A stretch of DNA of 64,000 nucleotides, from positions 1,743,073 to 1,807,072 of the forward strand of contig NZ_KE386569.1 of NCBI RefSeq assembly GCF_000427625.1, written 5' to 3'. Origin of the DNA: Methylobacter luteus IMV-B-3098 (GTDB lineage Bacteria; Pseudomonadota; Gammaproteobacteria; Methylococcales; Methylomonadaceae). A program made the translations under genes and the position numbers. Positions 26,641 to 36,219 of this stretch are shown here, piece by piece (the stretch's first letter is position 1; each line of letters starts with the position of its first letter). Below the pieces are notes generated by a model. That model searched no databases. It saw only the letters and a program-made list of their open reading frames with translations, and was not told where the DNA came from.

Positions 26641-26702
26641 ATACACTTGGGAAGCAATAATTCGTGGAGATGCATCTGGAAATAACTCTAACTTATCGTT
26701 GT

Positions 26703-26717
26703 TGATAATCATTCTCA
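26703..26717. promoter_or_regulatory. Fur box overlapping the TonB-receptor promoter
   Basis: TGATAAT-C-ATTCTCA is a 7-1-7 inverted repeat with one mismatch, embedded in GATAATCATTCTCATTAG, a classical Fur operator. TTGATA (26702-26707) and TAGCAT (26725-26730), 17 bases apart, could be the promoter it covers. The receptor ATG is 147 bases downstream. Confidence 0.75.
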
Positions 26718-26863
26718 TTAGTGATAGCATTATTTACGTTATTTATCCGGCTTGCTTCATATCACTATGAAGGTTAATGACTTCCTTTATGGTCCAGGTT
26801 CTGAAACATGTCTTCTCCAAACGAACAACGATAACAACAACTGTATTCTCAAGGAGCTACATC

Positions 26864-28999
26864 ATGAAACACGCGGCCACCCGCATGGCGATCACCTTAG
26901 CCGGCAGCACTTATCTAATCTCATTCCCACTAGCCGCTGCGGAGCCGGACCAAGAGCCTGCTGTATTGGAAGAAGTGACAGTCGAAGGAGACTGGCTGGG
27001 AGCCCCCACCAAGGAAACTGTTCGCACCTATCCTGGGAGTCGTTCCATGGTCACCGACACCGAGCTGCAGCAAGCCGGCGCCCGCACATTGGAAGATGCC
27101 TTGCGCCTGGTGCCGGGTGTCCGCGCCCAGGATGAAACCGGTACCGGCATTCTGCCGAATATCGGCATGCGCGGGTTGGATCCCCGGCGCAGCACACGCA
27201 CGCTGGTGCTGGTCGATGGCATTCCTATGGCCCTCGCCCCTTACGGACAGACGGGCTTGTCCCTGTTCCCTTTGACCATGCAAACGGTAGAAAGCGTCGA
27301 CGTGGCGCGCGGCGGGGCGGCCGTGCGTTATGGACCGAACAACGTGGGCGGTGTCATCAATTTCATCAGCAAAGCGATCCCGAATAAGTTCAGCGCCACC
27401 GCGAGAGAGGCCTTGACGATTTCCACCGACACCGGCAACGTGCTGACCGACACCTACCTGCGCGCCGGCGGTTTCGTGAGCGACAACCTGGGCCTGCAAT
27501 TCCAGGCCAATACCGTGCTAGGCGATTCGTCGCGCGCCCATTCGGAAACGGAAGTAGAAAACCTGGCCCTGGATGCTCACTGGTTCATCACGGATAACGC
27601 TTCCATCAAGGCCGGCATCCAGTATTACAATACCGATACCGAGCTGCCGGGCAGCCTGTCGCCCCAGGCTTACGCGCAGGACCGCTTCCAGTCGCAGCGG
27701 CCGTACGACAAGTTCCAGGGCGATACCATCCGGGGACATTTGGTCTATGACCAGAATTTCGATCTTTTCGGCCGGCCCGCCGAATTCAACTGGACCAATT
27801 TTGCCCATACCAGCGACCGCGAATTTACTGTCGGCTGCGAACTGAACGCTGCCGCAAGCACATGTAACCTCGATCCGTCCAAGCCATCCAATGGCGTGCA
27901 GACCAGTCCGCGCACCTTCACTGTCTTTGGCACGGAGCCCCGTCTGACTGTCAGCGCCCAGACCGGCTGGCTGGGCCACAAGTTCACGCTGGGCGGGCGT
28001 TATGTCAACGAAGACGTCGATCAGGGCGTCGACCGGTACCGCCTGGGCACAGATGACGTCACCCATGCCCAGAACTTCCATTTCGATACCGATGCCTTCG
28101 CTCTCTATGCCAGCGATACCTTGAGCGTCTGGAACGAGCGGCTCAGTATCACGCCGGGCTTGCGCGCCGAGTGGATCGAGCAAACCAGCCACAACAGGTT
28201 GAGAGACATTGTCGTTGACAGCCACAGCAACGAGCTATTGCCCGGCGTCGATGTAGGCTTTCACCTGTGGCCGGATAAAGTCTTCCTGTTCGGCAACGTG
28301 CACAAATCCTTGCAGCCCGTGCAATTCACGCAGATTACCCTGGAAGGCGATACCGGTGTAGAAAAGGCCTGGAACTACGAAGCCGGTCTGCGCGTATCGC
28401 CACTGGCGGAGCTCGACGCCACATTCACGTATTTCCGTTTCGACTTTGATAACCAGATCGTCAATGTCGTGGAAAACGGCACCACCAAATTCCGCAACCT
28501 TGGCCAAGCCGAGCATCAAGGCTATGAAACCGAACTGGACTGGCGTCCGTCTTTCCTGGCCGGCCTCGATCTCAAAGCAGGCTATACCTATGTGGATACG
28601 CGGCAGAAGAATGATCTGTTCAGCGGTACGTCTCAGGTCGCGTTTCAAGGCAATGAAGTGCCGTTCAGTTCGCATCATCAAATCACCCTGCAAGGCAACT
28701 ACCGTATCGACACGGTCAATTTCAACGTCAACGGCTCGTACTTGAGCTCTGCCTACACCGATGCAGCCAACACTGAACTGGAAAGCGCCAATGGCGACCG
28801 GGGCAAGATACCGGGCTACTGGCTGTGGAATGCCCAGATCACGAAGGACTTCCGCCTGGACAAGACCAACCTGCGGGTCGGCCTTGCCGGCAACAACCTG
28901 TTCAACGAGGACTATTACTTCCGCGGTGTGGATACCAGCCTCGGCAGAATGCCGGGACCGGGCCGCTCCGTCATGCTCAGTCTGCAAATGGATATATAA
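26864..28999 (+). CDS. TonB-dependent siderophore receptor
   Basis: The 711-residue outer-membrane receptor imports a ferric siderophore. A signal peptide ends at AAA near residue 26. A TonB-box-like EEVTVEG follows, then the plug domain (GARTLEDALRLVPGVRAQ, IGMRGLDPRRSTRTLVLVDG, VARGGAAVRYGPNNVGGVIN) and a 22-strand barrel ending in aromatic SLQMDI. No N-terminal signalling extension is present, so it is not a FecA-type sigma-regulator sensor despite resemblance of the plug. ATG 26864 has AAGGAG 7 bases upstream; an earlier in-frame ATG at 26777 would spoil the signal peptide. A Fur box precedes it and the biosynthesis genes follow 9 bases later. Confidence 0.9.
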   Translation: MKHAATRMAITLAGSTYLISFPLAAAEPDQEPAVLEEVTVEGDWLGAPTKETVRTYPGSRSMVTDTELQQAGARTLEDALRLVPGVRAQDETGTGILPNIGMRGLDPRRSTRTLVLVDGIPMALAPYGQTGLSLFPLTMQTVESVDVARGGAAVRYGPNNVGGVINFISKAIPNKFSATAREALTISTDTGNVLTDTYLRAGGFVSDNLGLQFQANTVLGDSSRAHSETEVENLALDAHWFITDNASIKAGIQYYNTDTELPGSLSPQAYAQDRFQSQRPYDKFQGDTIRGHLVYDQNFDLFGRPAEFNWTNFAHTSDREFTVGCELNAAASTCNLDPSKPSNGVQTSPRTFTVFGTEPRLTVSAQTGWLGHKFTLGGRYVNEDVDQGVDRYRLGTDDVTHAQNFHFDTDAFALYASDTLSVWNERLSITPGLRAEWIEQTSHNRLRDIVVDSHSNELLPGVDVGFHLWPDKVFLFGNVHKSLQPVQFTQITLEGDTGVEKAWNYEAGLRVSPLAELDATFTYFRFDFDNQIVNVVENGTTKFRNLGQAEHQGYETELDWRPSFLAGLDLKAGYTYVDTRQKNDLFSGTSQVAFQGNEVPFSSHHQITLQGNYRIDTVNFNVNGSYLSSAYTDAANTELESANGDRGKIPGYWLWNAQITKDFRLDKTNLRVGLAGNNLFNEDYYFRGVDTSLGRMPGPGRSVMLSLQMDI

Positions 29000-29008
29000 G
29001 GAAAAATT

Positions 29009-30217
29009 ATGCATAACCAAGAATTGATTCTGCTGACCCATGTCCCGACCGAATCGGTCAACGAAGGTTTTCTGCCGGCGGCGCGCCGCCTCGGTCTGTC
29101 GCCGGTGCTGTTGACAGACCAGGCCGAGGCGCACCGCCAATATTTCAGCCAGAGCGGGCTGCCGGCCTATCCGGACGCCATCATCGCCTGCGATGTGTTC
29201 AACCCGCTCGCGGTTATCGAGGCGATCAGCCGGCGCGGGCACAAACCGGCGGCGGTTTTTTCCAACAGCGATCATCTGCAAACCAGCACCGCCATCGCCG
29301 CCGAATACTTCGGACTGTCCGGCAAGGACTGGCGCGTGGCCTACCGTGCCAAAAACAAGGCCGAAATGCGCGCTTACCTGGCCGAGCAAGGCATCGAAAC
29401 GGTACGGCACGCCGTGGCATGGGCGCCGGACAGCTTGGCGCAGGCCGCGGCCCGCGTGTCTTTCCCTTGCGTCGTCAAACCGCGCGAAGGGGTCGCCAGC
29501 CAGGAAGTCGGACTAGCGCAGGATTACGCCGAACTCGCCGCCCATTGCCAGGCGGTCTGGCAAACCCGTCCCGGCCAGGCGATGCTGCTGGAGGAATATA
29601 TCGTAGGCCCCTTGTGTACGTTGGAAACACTGGGTGATGGCAAAGGGATGCGTGCGCTGGGCGGATTTCACGTACGCCTGTCGGCGCCGCCGCATTTCGT
29701 CGAGCTGGAAGCCGAGTGGAGCAGCGAACTGGCGGAGCAGCACGAGGTGCTGAGCCAGATCGCCCGTTTCGGCATCGGCTTCGGCGCCTGCCATACCGAA
29801 TTTGTGCTGACTCCTCAGGGACCGCGCCTGATCGAGATCAATTACCGCTGTATCGGCGACCGGCGCGATTTTCTGCTGGAGCAGATACTGGGCATCCCGC
29901 TGTTTGAAACCGTGCTGCGACTGCACCTGGGCGAACCGCTGCCCTCCCTGTCATTGACGCCGCGCGCAGCCGCGATCCGTTATCTCATCCCCTCGGCGGA
30001 GGGCCAGCTCATTAGCGCCCCTGCCCCCTTCAGCCATAACGGCGCGACAGTCGACGTCGCCCTTCGCGTGCTGCGCCGAGCGGGTGAAACCGTGGCGATC
30101 ACGCATTCCAACAAGGACTACCTGGGCATCCTGACCGGTGTCGGCACAAATGCGGATGCGGTGCGCCAAGTGCTGGCGCAAGCCAGCGGCGACTTAGTCT
30201 GGGAGATCCGTTCATGA
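29009..30217 (+). CDS. ATP-grasp ligase, PvsA-like (siderophore biosynthesis)
   Basis: The 402-residue ATP-grasp enzyme is probably an amino-acid ligase. Nucleotide-binding features are FPCVVKPREGVASQEVG, LLEEYIVGPLCTLET and the metal-binding end RLIEINYRCIGDRRD. In vibrioferrin clusters the first gene, pvsA, encodes such a ligase and is thought to attach an amino acid (alanine in vibrioferrin). Here it is likewise first, directly after the receptor gene, and its stop overlaps the start of the first NIS synthetase (ATGA). GC content is well above the flanking chromosome. Substrate assignment rests on synteny. Confidence 0.82.
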   Translation: MHNQELILLTHVPTESVNEGFLPAARRLGLSPVLLTDQAEAHRQYFSQSGLPAYPDAIIACDVFNPLAVIEAISRRGHKPAAVFSNSDHLQTSTAIAAEYFGLSGKDWRVAYRAKNKAEMRAYLAEQGIETVRHAVAWAPDSLAQAAARVSFPCVVKPREGVASQEVGLAQDYAELAAHCQAVWQTRPGQAMLLEEYIVGPLCTLETLGDGKGMRALGGFHVRLSAPPHFVELEAEWSSELAEQHEVLSQIARFGIGFGACHTEFVLTPQGPRLIEINYRCIGDRRDFLLEQILGIPLFETVLRLHLGEPLPSLSLTPRAAAIRYLIPSAEGQLISAPAPFSHNGATVDVALRVLRRAGETVAITHSNKDYLGILTGVGTNADAVRQVLAQASGDLVWEIRS

Positions 30218-31998
30218 AAAATCAGCAGGCCTATATTTGTCGGCGCGTTGTCGATGCGCTACTGCGGGAAGATGTCCGGGAAACGGTAAGCCGGGGCCGC
30301 ATTGTCCCGGCGGCTGACATGCCCTTGCCCGACCTGCCGGTGCAACCCGGCCACTGGCTCGCCGTCGACCATCTGGGTGACGGCTGCCTGTGGATTCCGG
30401 TCCGGCCTTGCGCCTTCATGCAGGCATGGGCGCTCCACGATCTGCCGTTGATTTGGCAAGGCGGCGACGGCTATCGCCGACTGGACGATATCGTTGCCAT
30501 TCTGGCGCTGTTCCGGCAAGGGCTGGATCAAGCCTCGGCCACGCACTTCGACGACTATGCCCAGGAATGCCTGACCGCCGTCGAGCACGGCGCCCTGTGC
30601 GCGCAAGAGCGGCAGCGTTATTTTACCGAAGCAAATCATACCCGCCTGTATGCAGGTCTCAGCCCGCGCTGGCAGGAACGGCAGTTGCACTATGAGCGGC
30701 TGGCTGCATTTCTCGATCATCCCTTATATCCCACGGCGCGCGCGAAGCTGGGTTTGTCCCCGGACGATCTCGCCGCCTACAGTCCCGAATTCCAGCGCCC
30801 CTTTAAGCTACGCTGGTTAGCCGTGGCCAAGGCTATCCATTTCGGCCCGGAGGCTAAGGCAAGCCTGCAAGGCCTCTGTCCCAATTTTGAAGAAGTCGGG
30901 CTCGATGCCCAGCTAAGCAGCAATTACACCCTGTTGCCGGTTCACCCCTTGTCCGCGCAACAACAGTTCGATGACCTGGCCGAAGCGCACGGCTTACAGG
31001 GCAAGCTCCTGCTGGCGCCCAAGTCTTATCTGGATGTTCTGCCCACTTTGTCGGTACGCACCCTGGCCGTGCAGAGCAGGCCGGGACTGCACATCAAATT
31101 GCCCATGGCCATCCGCACCCTGGGCGGCAAAAACATACGCACCATCAAGCCCAGCACCATCGCCGACGGCCACTCCATGCAAAGCCTGCTGGGCCGCATA
31201 GCGGTCCAGGACGCCGACATCGCCGGTCGTTTGCTGTTGACCGACGAAAGCATGGGGGCTCACATCAACCATCTGCCCGAACTGGGCTACATCCTGCGCC
31301 GCTATCCGTCGGGACTGGAACAGGCTACGGTGGTGCCGGTGGCGGGCCTGCTCGCAGAAACGCCCCAAGGCCGGCTGGTGGCGGAAGAAATGGTGCAGCG
31401 TTTTTTTGCCGGCCGACTGGAGGATTTCCTAGACGCCTATCTGGAAACAACGTTGCGCACCCACCTGGTCTTATGGTTGCGCTACGGCATCGCCTTGGAA
31501 TCCAACCAGCAAAATTCCATGCTGGTGCTCGGCACCAAGGCGCCGTCCTTGCGCCTGCTGCTCAAGGACAACGACGCACCGCGCATCCACGGCGCCCGCC
31601 TCGCCGCCCGCTGGCCGACACTGGCTGCGTTCGTGGACGGCTTGCAGGATCGCCGCATCATAGTGGACGACGAGTTGCCTCTGGCGCAGATGTTCACGAC
31701 CATCACCCTGCAGCTCAACGTGGCCGTCCTGATTGAAGGATTGGCAGATATCGGCCATTTGTCCCGCCGGCAACTTTATGGCTGTGTGCGCGACAAAATA
31801 GCAGCGCTGCTCACGGAACTGGCGCGGTGCGGAGAAAACACCGATCTGGCGCGTCGTGCCCTGCTGGAAGACGACCGGCAGTACGTCAAATACCTGCTCA
31901 CTGCGGCCAGCCTGAAACCCAAGACTGCAACGGGCGCCGCCGACGTCAATAAGTTCTACGGCAAAAGCGGGCCTAACTTTCTCAAGGAGAGTTTGTGA
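30214..31998 (+). CDS. NIS siderophore synthetase, PvsB-like (IucA/IucC family)
   Basis: The 594-residue NRPS-independent siderophore synthetase activates a carboxylate as acyl-adenylate and joins it to an amine or alcohol. Visible are LLPVHPLSAQQQFDD, LSVRTLAVQSRPGLHIKLPM, NIRTIKPSTIADGHSM, the ATP/citrate-site stretch GIALESNQQNSMLVLG and a C-terminal FhuF-like end with GKSGPNFLKESL. It is translationally coupled to the ATP-grasp gene before (ATGA) and to the exporter gene after (GTGA). Together with the second synthetase at 33185 it would make the two linkages of a citrate-centred siderophore. Confidence 0.88.
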   Translation: MKNQQAYICRRVVDALLREDVRETVSRGRIVPAADMPLPDLPVQPGHWLAVDHLGDGCLWIPVRPCAFMQAWALHDLPLIWQGGDGYRRLDDIVAILALFRQGLDQASATHFDDYAQECLTAVEHGALCAQERQRYFTEANHTRLYAGLSPRWQERQLHYERLAAFLDHPLYPTARAKLGLSPDDLAAYSPEFQRPFKLRWLAVAKAIHFGPEAKASLQGLCPNFEEVGLDAQLSSNYTLLPVHPLSAQQQFDDLAEAHGLQGKLLLAPKSYLDVLPTLSVRTLAVQSRPGLHIKLPMAIRTLGGKNIRTIKPSTIADGHSMQSLLGRIAVQDADIAGRLLLTDESMGAHINHLPELGYILRRYPSGLEQATVVPVAGLLAETPQGRLVAEEMVQRFFAGRLEDFLDAYLETTLRTHLVLWLRYGIALESNQQNSMLVLGTKAPSLRLLLKDNDAPRIHGARLAARWPTLAAFVDGLQDRRIIVDDELPLAQMFTTITLQLNVAVLIEGLADIGHLSRRQLYGCVRDKIAALLTELARCGENTDLARRALLEDDRQYVKYLLTAASLKPKTATGAADVNKFYGKSGPNFLKESL

Positions 31999-33167
31999 GC
32001 ATCGCCCAGCGCCGCATGGTGATGGTGGTCATGTTCTGCCACTTCATCGCAGCTTTCGCCGCCCTCGGCATGCCGCCCTTCTTCGCCCTGATCCTCAGCG
32101 AATCGCTGCACAGCAGCGGCACTTATCTGGCCGGCTGGTTCTACGTGGTGCCGACGATTTTCACAGCGCTATCCAGTCCCTGGTGGGGCATATGGGCCGA
32201 CCGTATCGGCAAGAAGATCTCGCTGCTGCGCGCGCAACTGGGATTGTCAGTCAGTTTCCTGCTGGCCGGCTATAGCGACAGTACGGGGCTATTCTTTCTG
32301 GCTCTGGCTTTGCAGGGCATGCTGGGCGGCACCTTTGCCGCTTCCAATGCTTATCTGGCGACTATGGCCAGCGGCCCCGCCCTGGCCCGCAGCCTGACAC
32401 TGATGCAAGGCTCCGCGCGCGCAGCCCTGGTTGTGGCGCCCGCCGTGCTGGGGTGGTTCGCCGCATCGGTTCCGCCGATAGAACTGTACCGCTACCTGGC
32501 CCTGCTGCCGCTGGCTGCGGCCTTGCTGCTTTGGGCACTGCCCGAAACAGCGCCGGGCCCATCCGTTGATGATCGACCTCAAAAAACCAACGCCCGCCCA
32601 CTGCTGCTGTCGGCAAACAACATTTACGCGCTGCAATTTGCCTTCGTATTCGCCACTGTCGCCACATTCCCCTACTTCGTCCCTTATGCCCAAGGTCTGG
32701 ATTCAGTTTCTGTCGAACTGGCCGGCTTGCTATTCGGCGTGCCTAACCTGCTTTACCTCGTCACAGCCGGCGTCCTGTCCGGCCGTTTCGGACAACGGCT
32801 GTCGCCGGCAGGGCTGGCGTGGACGTTCCTGTTAATGGCCGTCGCCCTGTTCGGCCAGGCCCAGACCCAAAGCCTGACGGGCCTGATCCTGTGGCGGGTA
32901 CTGATGGGATTGGCCATGACCGGCGGCTTTATCGGGCTGCATGCCCTGATCGCGGCGCTGGTGCGCGAAGGCCATGCCGGACGCACTTTCGGCTGGCTGG
33001 AAAGCGGCTCGAAGTGGGGCGCGGTAGCAGCCGGGCTGGCCGCCGGGGTCATGGTGGACAGATTTGGCCCACAGGCACCTTTTTTACTCGGCGCCGGCAT
33101 TATGGCCGCTGCTGCCGGCTGGCTGGCGGTTTCAGGCTTTTGCCGCTGGCGCCCCGAAAATATCTGA
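31995..33167 (+). CDS. MFS siderophore exporter, PvsC-like
   Basis: The 390-residue major facilitator protein has about twelve hydrophobic segments and the loop motif WGIWADRIGKK between segments 2 and 3. A repeat of the motif (LSGRFGQRLS) occurs in the second half. It lies between the two NIS synthetase genes, the position of pvsC in vibrioferrin operons, so efflux of the finished siderophore across the inner membrane is the likely role. It starts with GTG 31995 overlapping the previous TGA. Substrate is inferred from context only. Confidence 0.85.
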   Translation: MSIAQRRMVMVVMFCHFIAAFAALGMPPFFALILSESLHSSGTYLAGWFYVVPTIFTALSSPWWGIWADRIGKKISLLRAQLGLSVSFLLAGYSDSTGLFFLALALQGMLGGTFAASNAYLATMASGPALARSLTLMQGSARAALVVAPAVLGWFAASVPPIELYRYLALLPLAAALLLWALPETAPGPSVDDRPQKTNARPLLLSANNIYALQFAFVFATVATFPYFVPYAQGLDSVSVELAGLLFGVPNLLYLVTAGVLSGRFGQRLSPAGLAWTFLLMAVALFGQAQTQSLTGLILWRVLMGLAMTGGFIGLHALIAALVREGHAGRTFGWLESGSKWGAVAAGLAAGVMVDRFGPQAPFLLGAGIMAAAAGWLAVSGFCRWRPENI

Positions 33168-33184
33168 CACTCTGGAGAAAAACC

Positions 33185-35008
33185 ATGGGAAATCAAGCTC
33201 TGCAAACTTTTTATCAGACTTGCTCGGCCGAGGATCAGGCTGGCCAGCGCAGTCTGGAGACATTACTCAATTGTTATTGCCGGGAAGTCGCCGGCCCGGC
33301 CGGCCAGATCAGCATTGGCCCCCTGTTCGGCCAGGGCGATTGGCCCATGGCGTTGCGCGCGGCACTGGGGCAAGGCGGCGGAAAGGCCATGCACATCCTG
33401 CTGCCGCACAGCGGAGAGCGTCTGTTAGTGTTGGTCGGTCAGGCATCGCCGACCGGCAACTACCGTTATCATTCACCTTTCTACTACAAGTCGCCGGGCC
33501 GGCCCTGGGCGCCTTTGGAGTGGCGCACTTTGGCGACGCTGCTGCTGCGCGACCTGGCAGTCCAGAATGACATACCGTTCAATGAGGAACTGCTGGAACA
33601 AATCCGCGACAGCGTCGCAGTGACCGGCGCGATTCTCGCCGAGCCGCAACCGGCAGCCCCCAGCGACGCCTTGGCGGCCTATGTGGATTCCGAGCAGTCC
33701 CTCGCGTTCGGCCATCCGTTCCATCCCGCCCCGAAGAGCCGGCAAGACTTCTCGGCTGCGGATCTGCGATGCTATGCGCCGGAACTGCGCGCCAGCTTCC
33801 CGCTGCATTATTTTGCTGTGCGCCGCGAACACTGGCTCCAGAATTCGCTGCTGCCGGAATCCACCGATGCCCTGCTGGCTGCCCAGGCGCCTGCCGGCCT
33901 GCAAGCGGACGATGATTTCGCCTTGCTGCCGGCGCATCCCTGGCAAGCGCGCTATTTATTATCCCTGCCAGCAGTGCGGGCGGCCATCGAACAGGACCGG
34001 CTGCGCGACCTGGGTTCGCAAGGGCCGGCCTATTTTGCCACCTCATCGATACGCACGCTGTTCCATCCGGACAATCCCTATTTTTACAAGTGTTCCCTGC
34101 AGGTGCGCATTACCAATTGCGTGCGAAAGAATGCTGTTTACGAACTGGAAGGGGCGCTGCAAGTCACGCGCATCATGCAGACCCTCTGTCCTCGCCTGGC
34201 GGCGCAATTTCCTACCCTGCGAGTGCTGGAAGAACCGGCCTACGCGTCGGTACGGCTGAGCGACAATGAATCCCAGGCCGAGCGGGAGGCGACGGAAGGC
34301 TTCGGTCTGATCCTGCGCCAGGGACTGGACCCGATAGATACCGGAACTGTGACGCCGCTGCTCGCCGGTTCGCTGTTCGGCAATCATACGCGGGGCCAGG
34401 CGCGTCTGTCGGACATCCTGGACAAGCTGGCACAAAAGCAGGCCGCGCCGCGGGATGCGGTAGCCGAAGACTGGTTCTCGGCCTATGTGGAGCAACTGCT
34501 GCCGCCAGTGCTGCATTGTTTTTTCGACCACGGCATCATCTTCGAACCGCATTTGCAGAACGTGCTGCTCGGTTTGACCGAGAACTGGCCCAGCCACATC
34601 TGGCTGCGCGATTTCGAGGGCGTCAAACTGGTAACAGGGCGATTCAATGCCGTTTCGCTCGATGCCGTCGACGCGAGGGTGCTACAGGCGCTGTTTTACA
34701 GCGACGATCAGGGTTGGAACCGCATCGCTTACTGCCTGCTGGTCAACAACTTCTGCGAAGCCGTAGCGCAGTTGAGCGTCTTGCACCCATCCCTGGAACA
34801 GCGCCTGTGGCGTATTGTCGGACACCAGTTGCGCCGCTACCTGGCTCACCACGGCAACCCGAACGCGGCACGACGCATCAATGCCCTGCTGGCCGGCGCC
34901 CCTTTCCCGGCCAAGGCCAACCTGATCAACCGTTTCTACAAGCGTCCCGATCGCAACGCCACCTATCTGTCATTGCCCAGCCCATTAGCCTACCTGGGGG
35001 ATATCTGA
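33185..35008 (+). CDS. NIS siderophore synthetase, PvsD-like (IucA/IucC family)
   Basis: The 607-residue second NIS synthetase has LLPAHPWQARYLLSLP, ATSSIRTLFHPDNPYFYK, LQVRITNCVRKN, HGIIFEPHLQNVLLGL, LRDFEGVKL and a C-terminal INRFYKRPDRNATY. ATG 33185 is preceded by CTGGAG and lies 17 bases after the exporter stop. A longer open frame back to 32819 only overlaps the exporter gene and is discarded. It is more similar in motif layout to AcsD/IucC-type enzymes than the first synthetase, so the two probably catalyse different condensations. The gene ends 2 bases before the decarboxylase gene. Confidence 0.88.
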   Translation: MGNQALQTFYQTCSAEDQAGQRSLETLLNCYCREVAGPAGQISIGPLFGQGDWPMALRAALGQGGGKAMHILLPHSGERLLVLVGQASPTGNYRYHSPFYYKSPGRPWAPLEWRTLATLLLRDLAVQNDIPFNEELLEQIRDSVAVTGAILAEPQPAAPSDALAAYVDSEQSLAFGHPFHPAPKSRQDFSAADLRCYAPELRASFPLHYFAVRREHWLQNSLLPESTDALLAAQAPAGLQADDDFALLPAHPWQARYLLSLPAVRAAIEQDRLRDLGSQGPAYFATSSIRTLFHPDNPYFYKCSLQVRITNCVRKNAVYELEGALQVTRIMQTLCPRLAAQFPTLRVLEEPAYASVRLSDNESQAEREATEGFGLILRQGLDPIDTGTVTPLLAGSLFGNHTRGQARLSDILDKLAQKQAAPRDAVAEDWFSAYVEQLLPPVLHCFFDHGIIFEPHLQNVLLGLTENWPSHIWLRDFEGVKLVTGRFNAVSLDAVDARVLQALFYSDDQGWNRIAYCLLVNNFCEAVAQLSVLHPSLEQRLWRIVGHQLRRYLAHHGNPNAARRINALLAGAPFPAKANLINRFYKRPDRNATYLSLPSPLAYLGDI

Positions 35009-35009
35009 C

Positions 35010-36209
35010 ATGAAGGAACCATCAACCCGCGTGACGGAAGCCGCCCGGCGCGCCTGTAACGATGAGCCGCTGTGCGCCTATATCTACGATCTGGCATCGC
35101 TGGACCGGCATGCCGCCGGTCTGGCCGCTTCGCTGCCGGACAATTGCGAGCTGTTTTACGCCGTCAAGGCGAATTCCGATCTGCCGATCCTGCAAACCCT
35201 GGCCCCTCATGTCCACGGGTTCGAGGTCGCATCGGGCGGCGAATTAGCCTGGGTACGCGCCCATTTCCCGGATGCGCCGGTGATTTTCGGCGGACCCGGC
35301 AAGCTGGATACGGAGCTGGCCGCTGCTCTGGAACTCGGCGTGGAATTGCTGCATGTGGAAAGCCTGGGCGAGTTACGGCGGCTCGCCTGGCTGGCTTGGC
35401 GCGCGGACCGGCAGGTTGATGTGCTGCTGCGCATCAACCTGCCCCTGGATGACATGCCAGTCACCACCTTGACCATGGGCGGCCAAGCCACCCCGTTCGG
35501 CATAGATGTCGGCCAACTGCCCGAATGCCTGATATGGCTGGCGCAGCATCCAGAAGTTCGTTTACACGGCTTCCATTTTCACCTGATGTCCCATCAGCTG
35601 GATGCTAGAGCGCATCTGATCTTGCTCGAGCGCTACTTCCGCCAAGTGCGGCAGTGGAATGAGCAATTCGGGCTTGCCATTAATCATATCAATGTAGGCG
35701 GCGGCATCGGCATCAATTACCGCGAGCCCGACCGGCAATTCGACTGGCCGGCGTTCAGCAGCGGCCTGGCGGCCTTAGTAAAAAGCGAAAGCATGGCGGA
35801 CTGGCGCATCCGTTTCGAGCTTGGCCGCTATATGACGGCGGCCTGCGGCTATTACGTTATGCAGGTGCTGGATATCAAGCAATGCTTCGGACGCTATTTC
35901 GTGGTCGGCCGCGGGGGCACGCACCATTTCCGCACGCCCTATGCCCAAGGCCACAGCCACCCGTTTTTCGTGTTGCCACAGGAGCACTGGCCCTATCCGT
36001 TTCCCCGGCCCGGTGTGGAACAGACCCAGGTCACCGTAGTGGGCCAGCTCTGTACACCGAAAGACGTATTGGCCAGCAATGCGTCGGTGGAACGGGTGCG
36101 GGTCGGTGACCTGCTGCTGTTCCCCTATGCCGGCGCTTATGCCTGGCATATCTCCCACCATGATTTTCTGCGTCACCCGCACCCGCAGCACCTCTATTTA
36201 TTTTCATAG
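35010..36209 (+). CDS. PLP-dependent decarboxylase, PvsE-like
   Basis: The 399-residue fold type III enzyme is of the diaminopimelate/ornithine decarboxylase family. The PLP lysine is in LFYAVKANSD, with HFHLMSHQLDA and the phosphate-binding GGGIGINY also visible, and the C-terminal GQLCTPKDVLAS contains the conserved Cys. In vibrioferrin clusters PvsE makes the ethanolamine building block from a serine unit, and related AcsE/SbnH enzymes do comparable decarboxylations on citryl intermediates. It starts 2 bases after the second synthetase, so translation is likely coupled. Confidence 0.87.
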   Translation: MKEPSTRVTEAARRACNDEPLCAYIYDLASLDRHAAGLAASLPDNCELFYAVKANSDLPILQTLAPHVHGFEVASGGELAWVRAHFPDAPVIFGGPGKLDTELAAALELGVELLHVESLGELRRLAWLAWRADRQVDVLLRINLPLDDMPVTTLTMGGQATPFGIDVGQLPECLIWLAQHPEVRLHGFHFHLMSHQLDARAHLILLERYFRQVRQWNEQFGLAINHINVGGGIGINYREPDRQFDWPAFSSGLAALVKSESMADWRIRFELGRYMTAACGYYVMQVLDIKQCFGRYFVVGRGGTHHFRTPYAQGHSHPFFVLPQEHWPYPFPRPGVEQTQVTVVGQLCTPKDVLASNASVERVRVGDLLLFPYAGAYAWHISHHDFLRHPHPQHLYLFS

Positions 36210-36219
36210 GAGCCGTCCC

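Noticed and set aside
27518-29410. Large antisense frames under the TonB receptor and ATP-grasp genes
   Set aside because: They are shadows of GC-rich genes; the sense proteins have clear families, start sites and operon spacing.
32819-33184. N-terminal extension of the second NIS synthetase frame
   Set aside because: It overlaps the exporter gene and is Arg/Gly-rich nonsense; ATG 33185 has a ribosome site and gives the family length.
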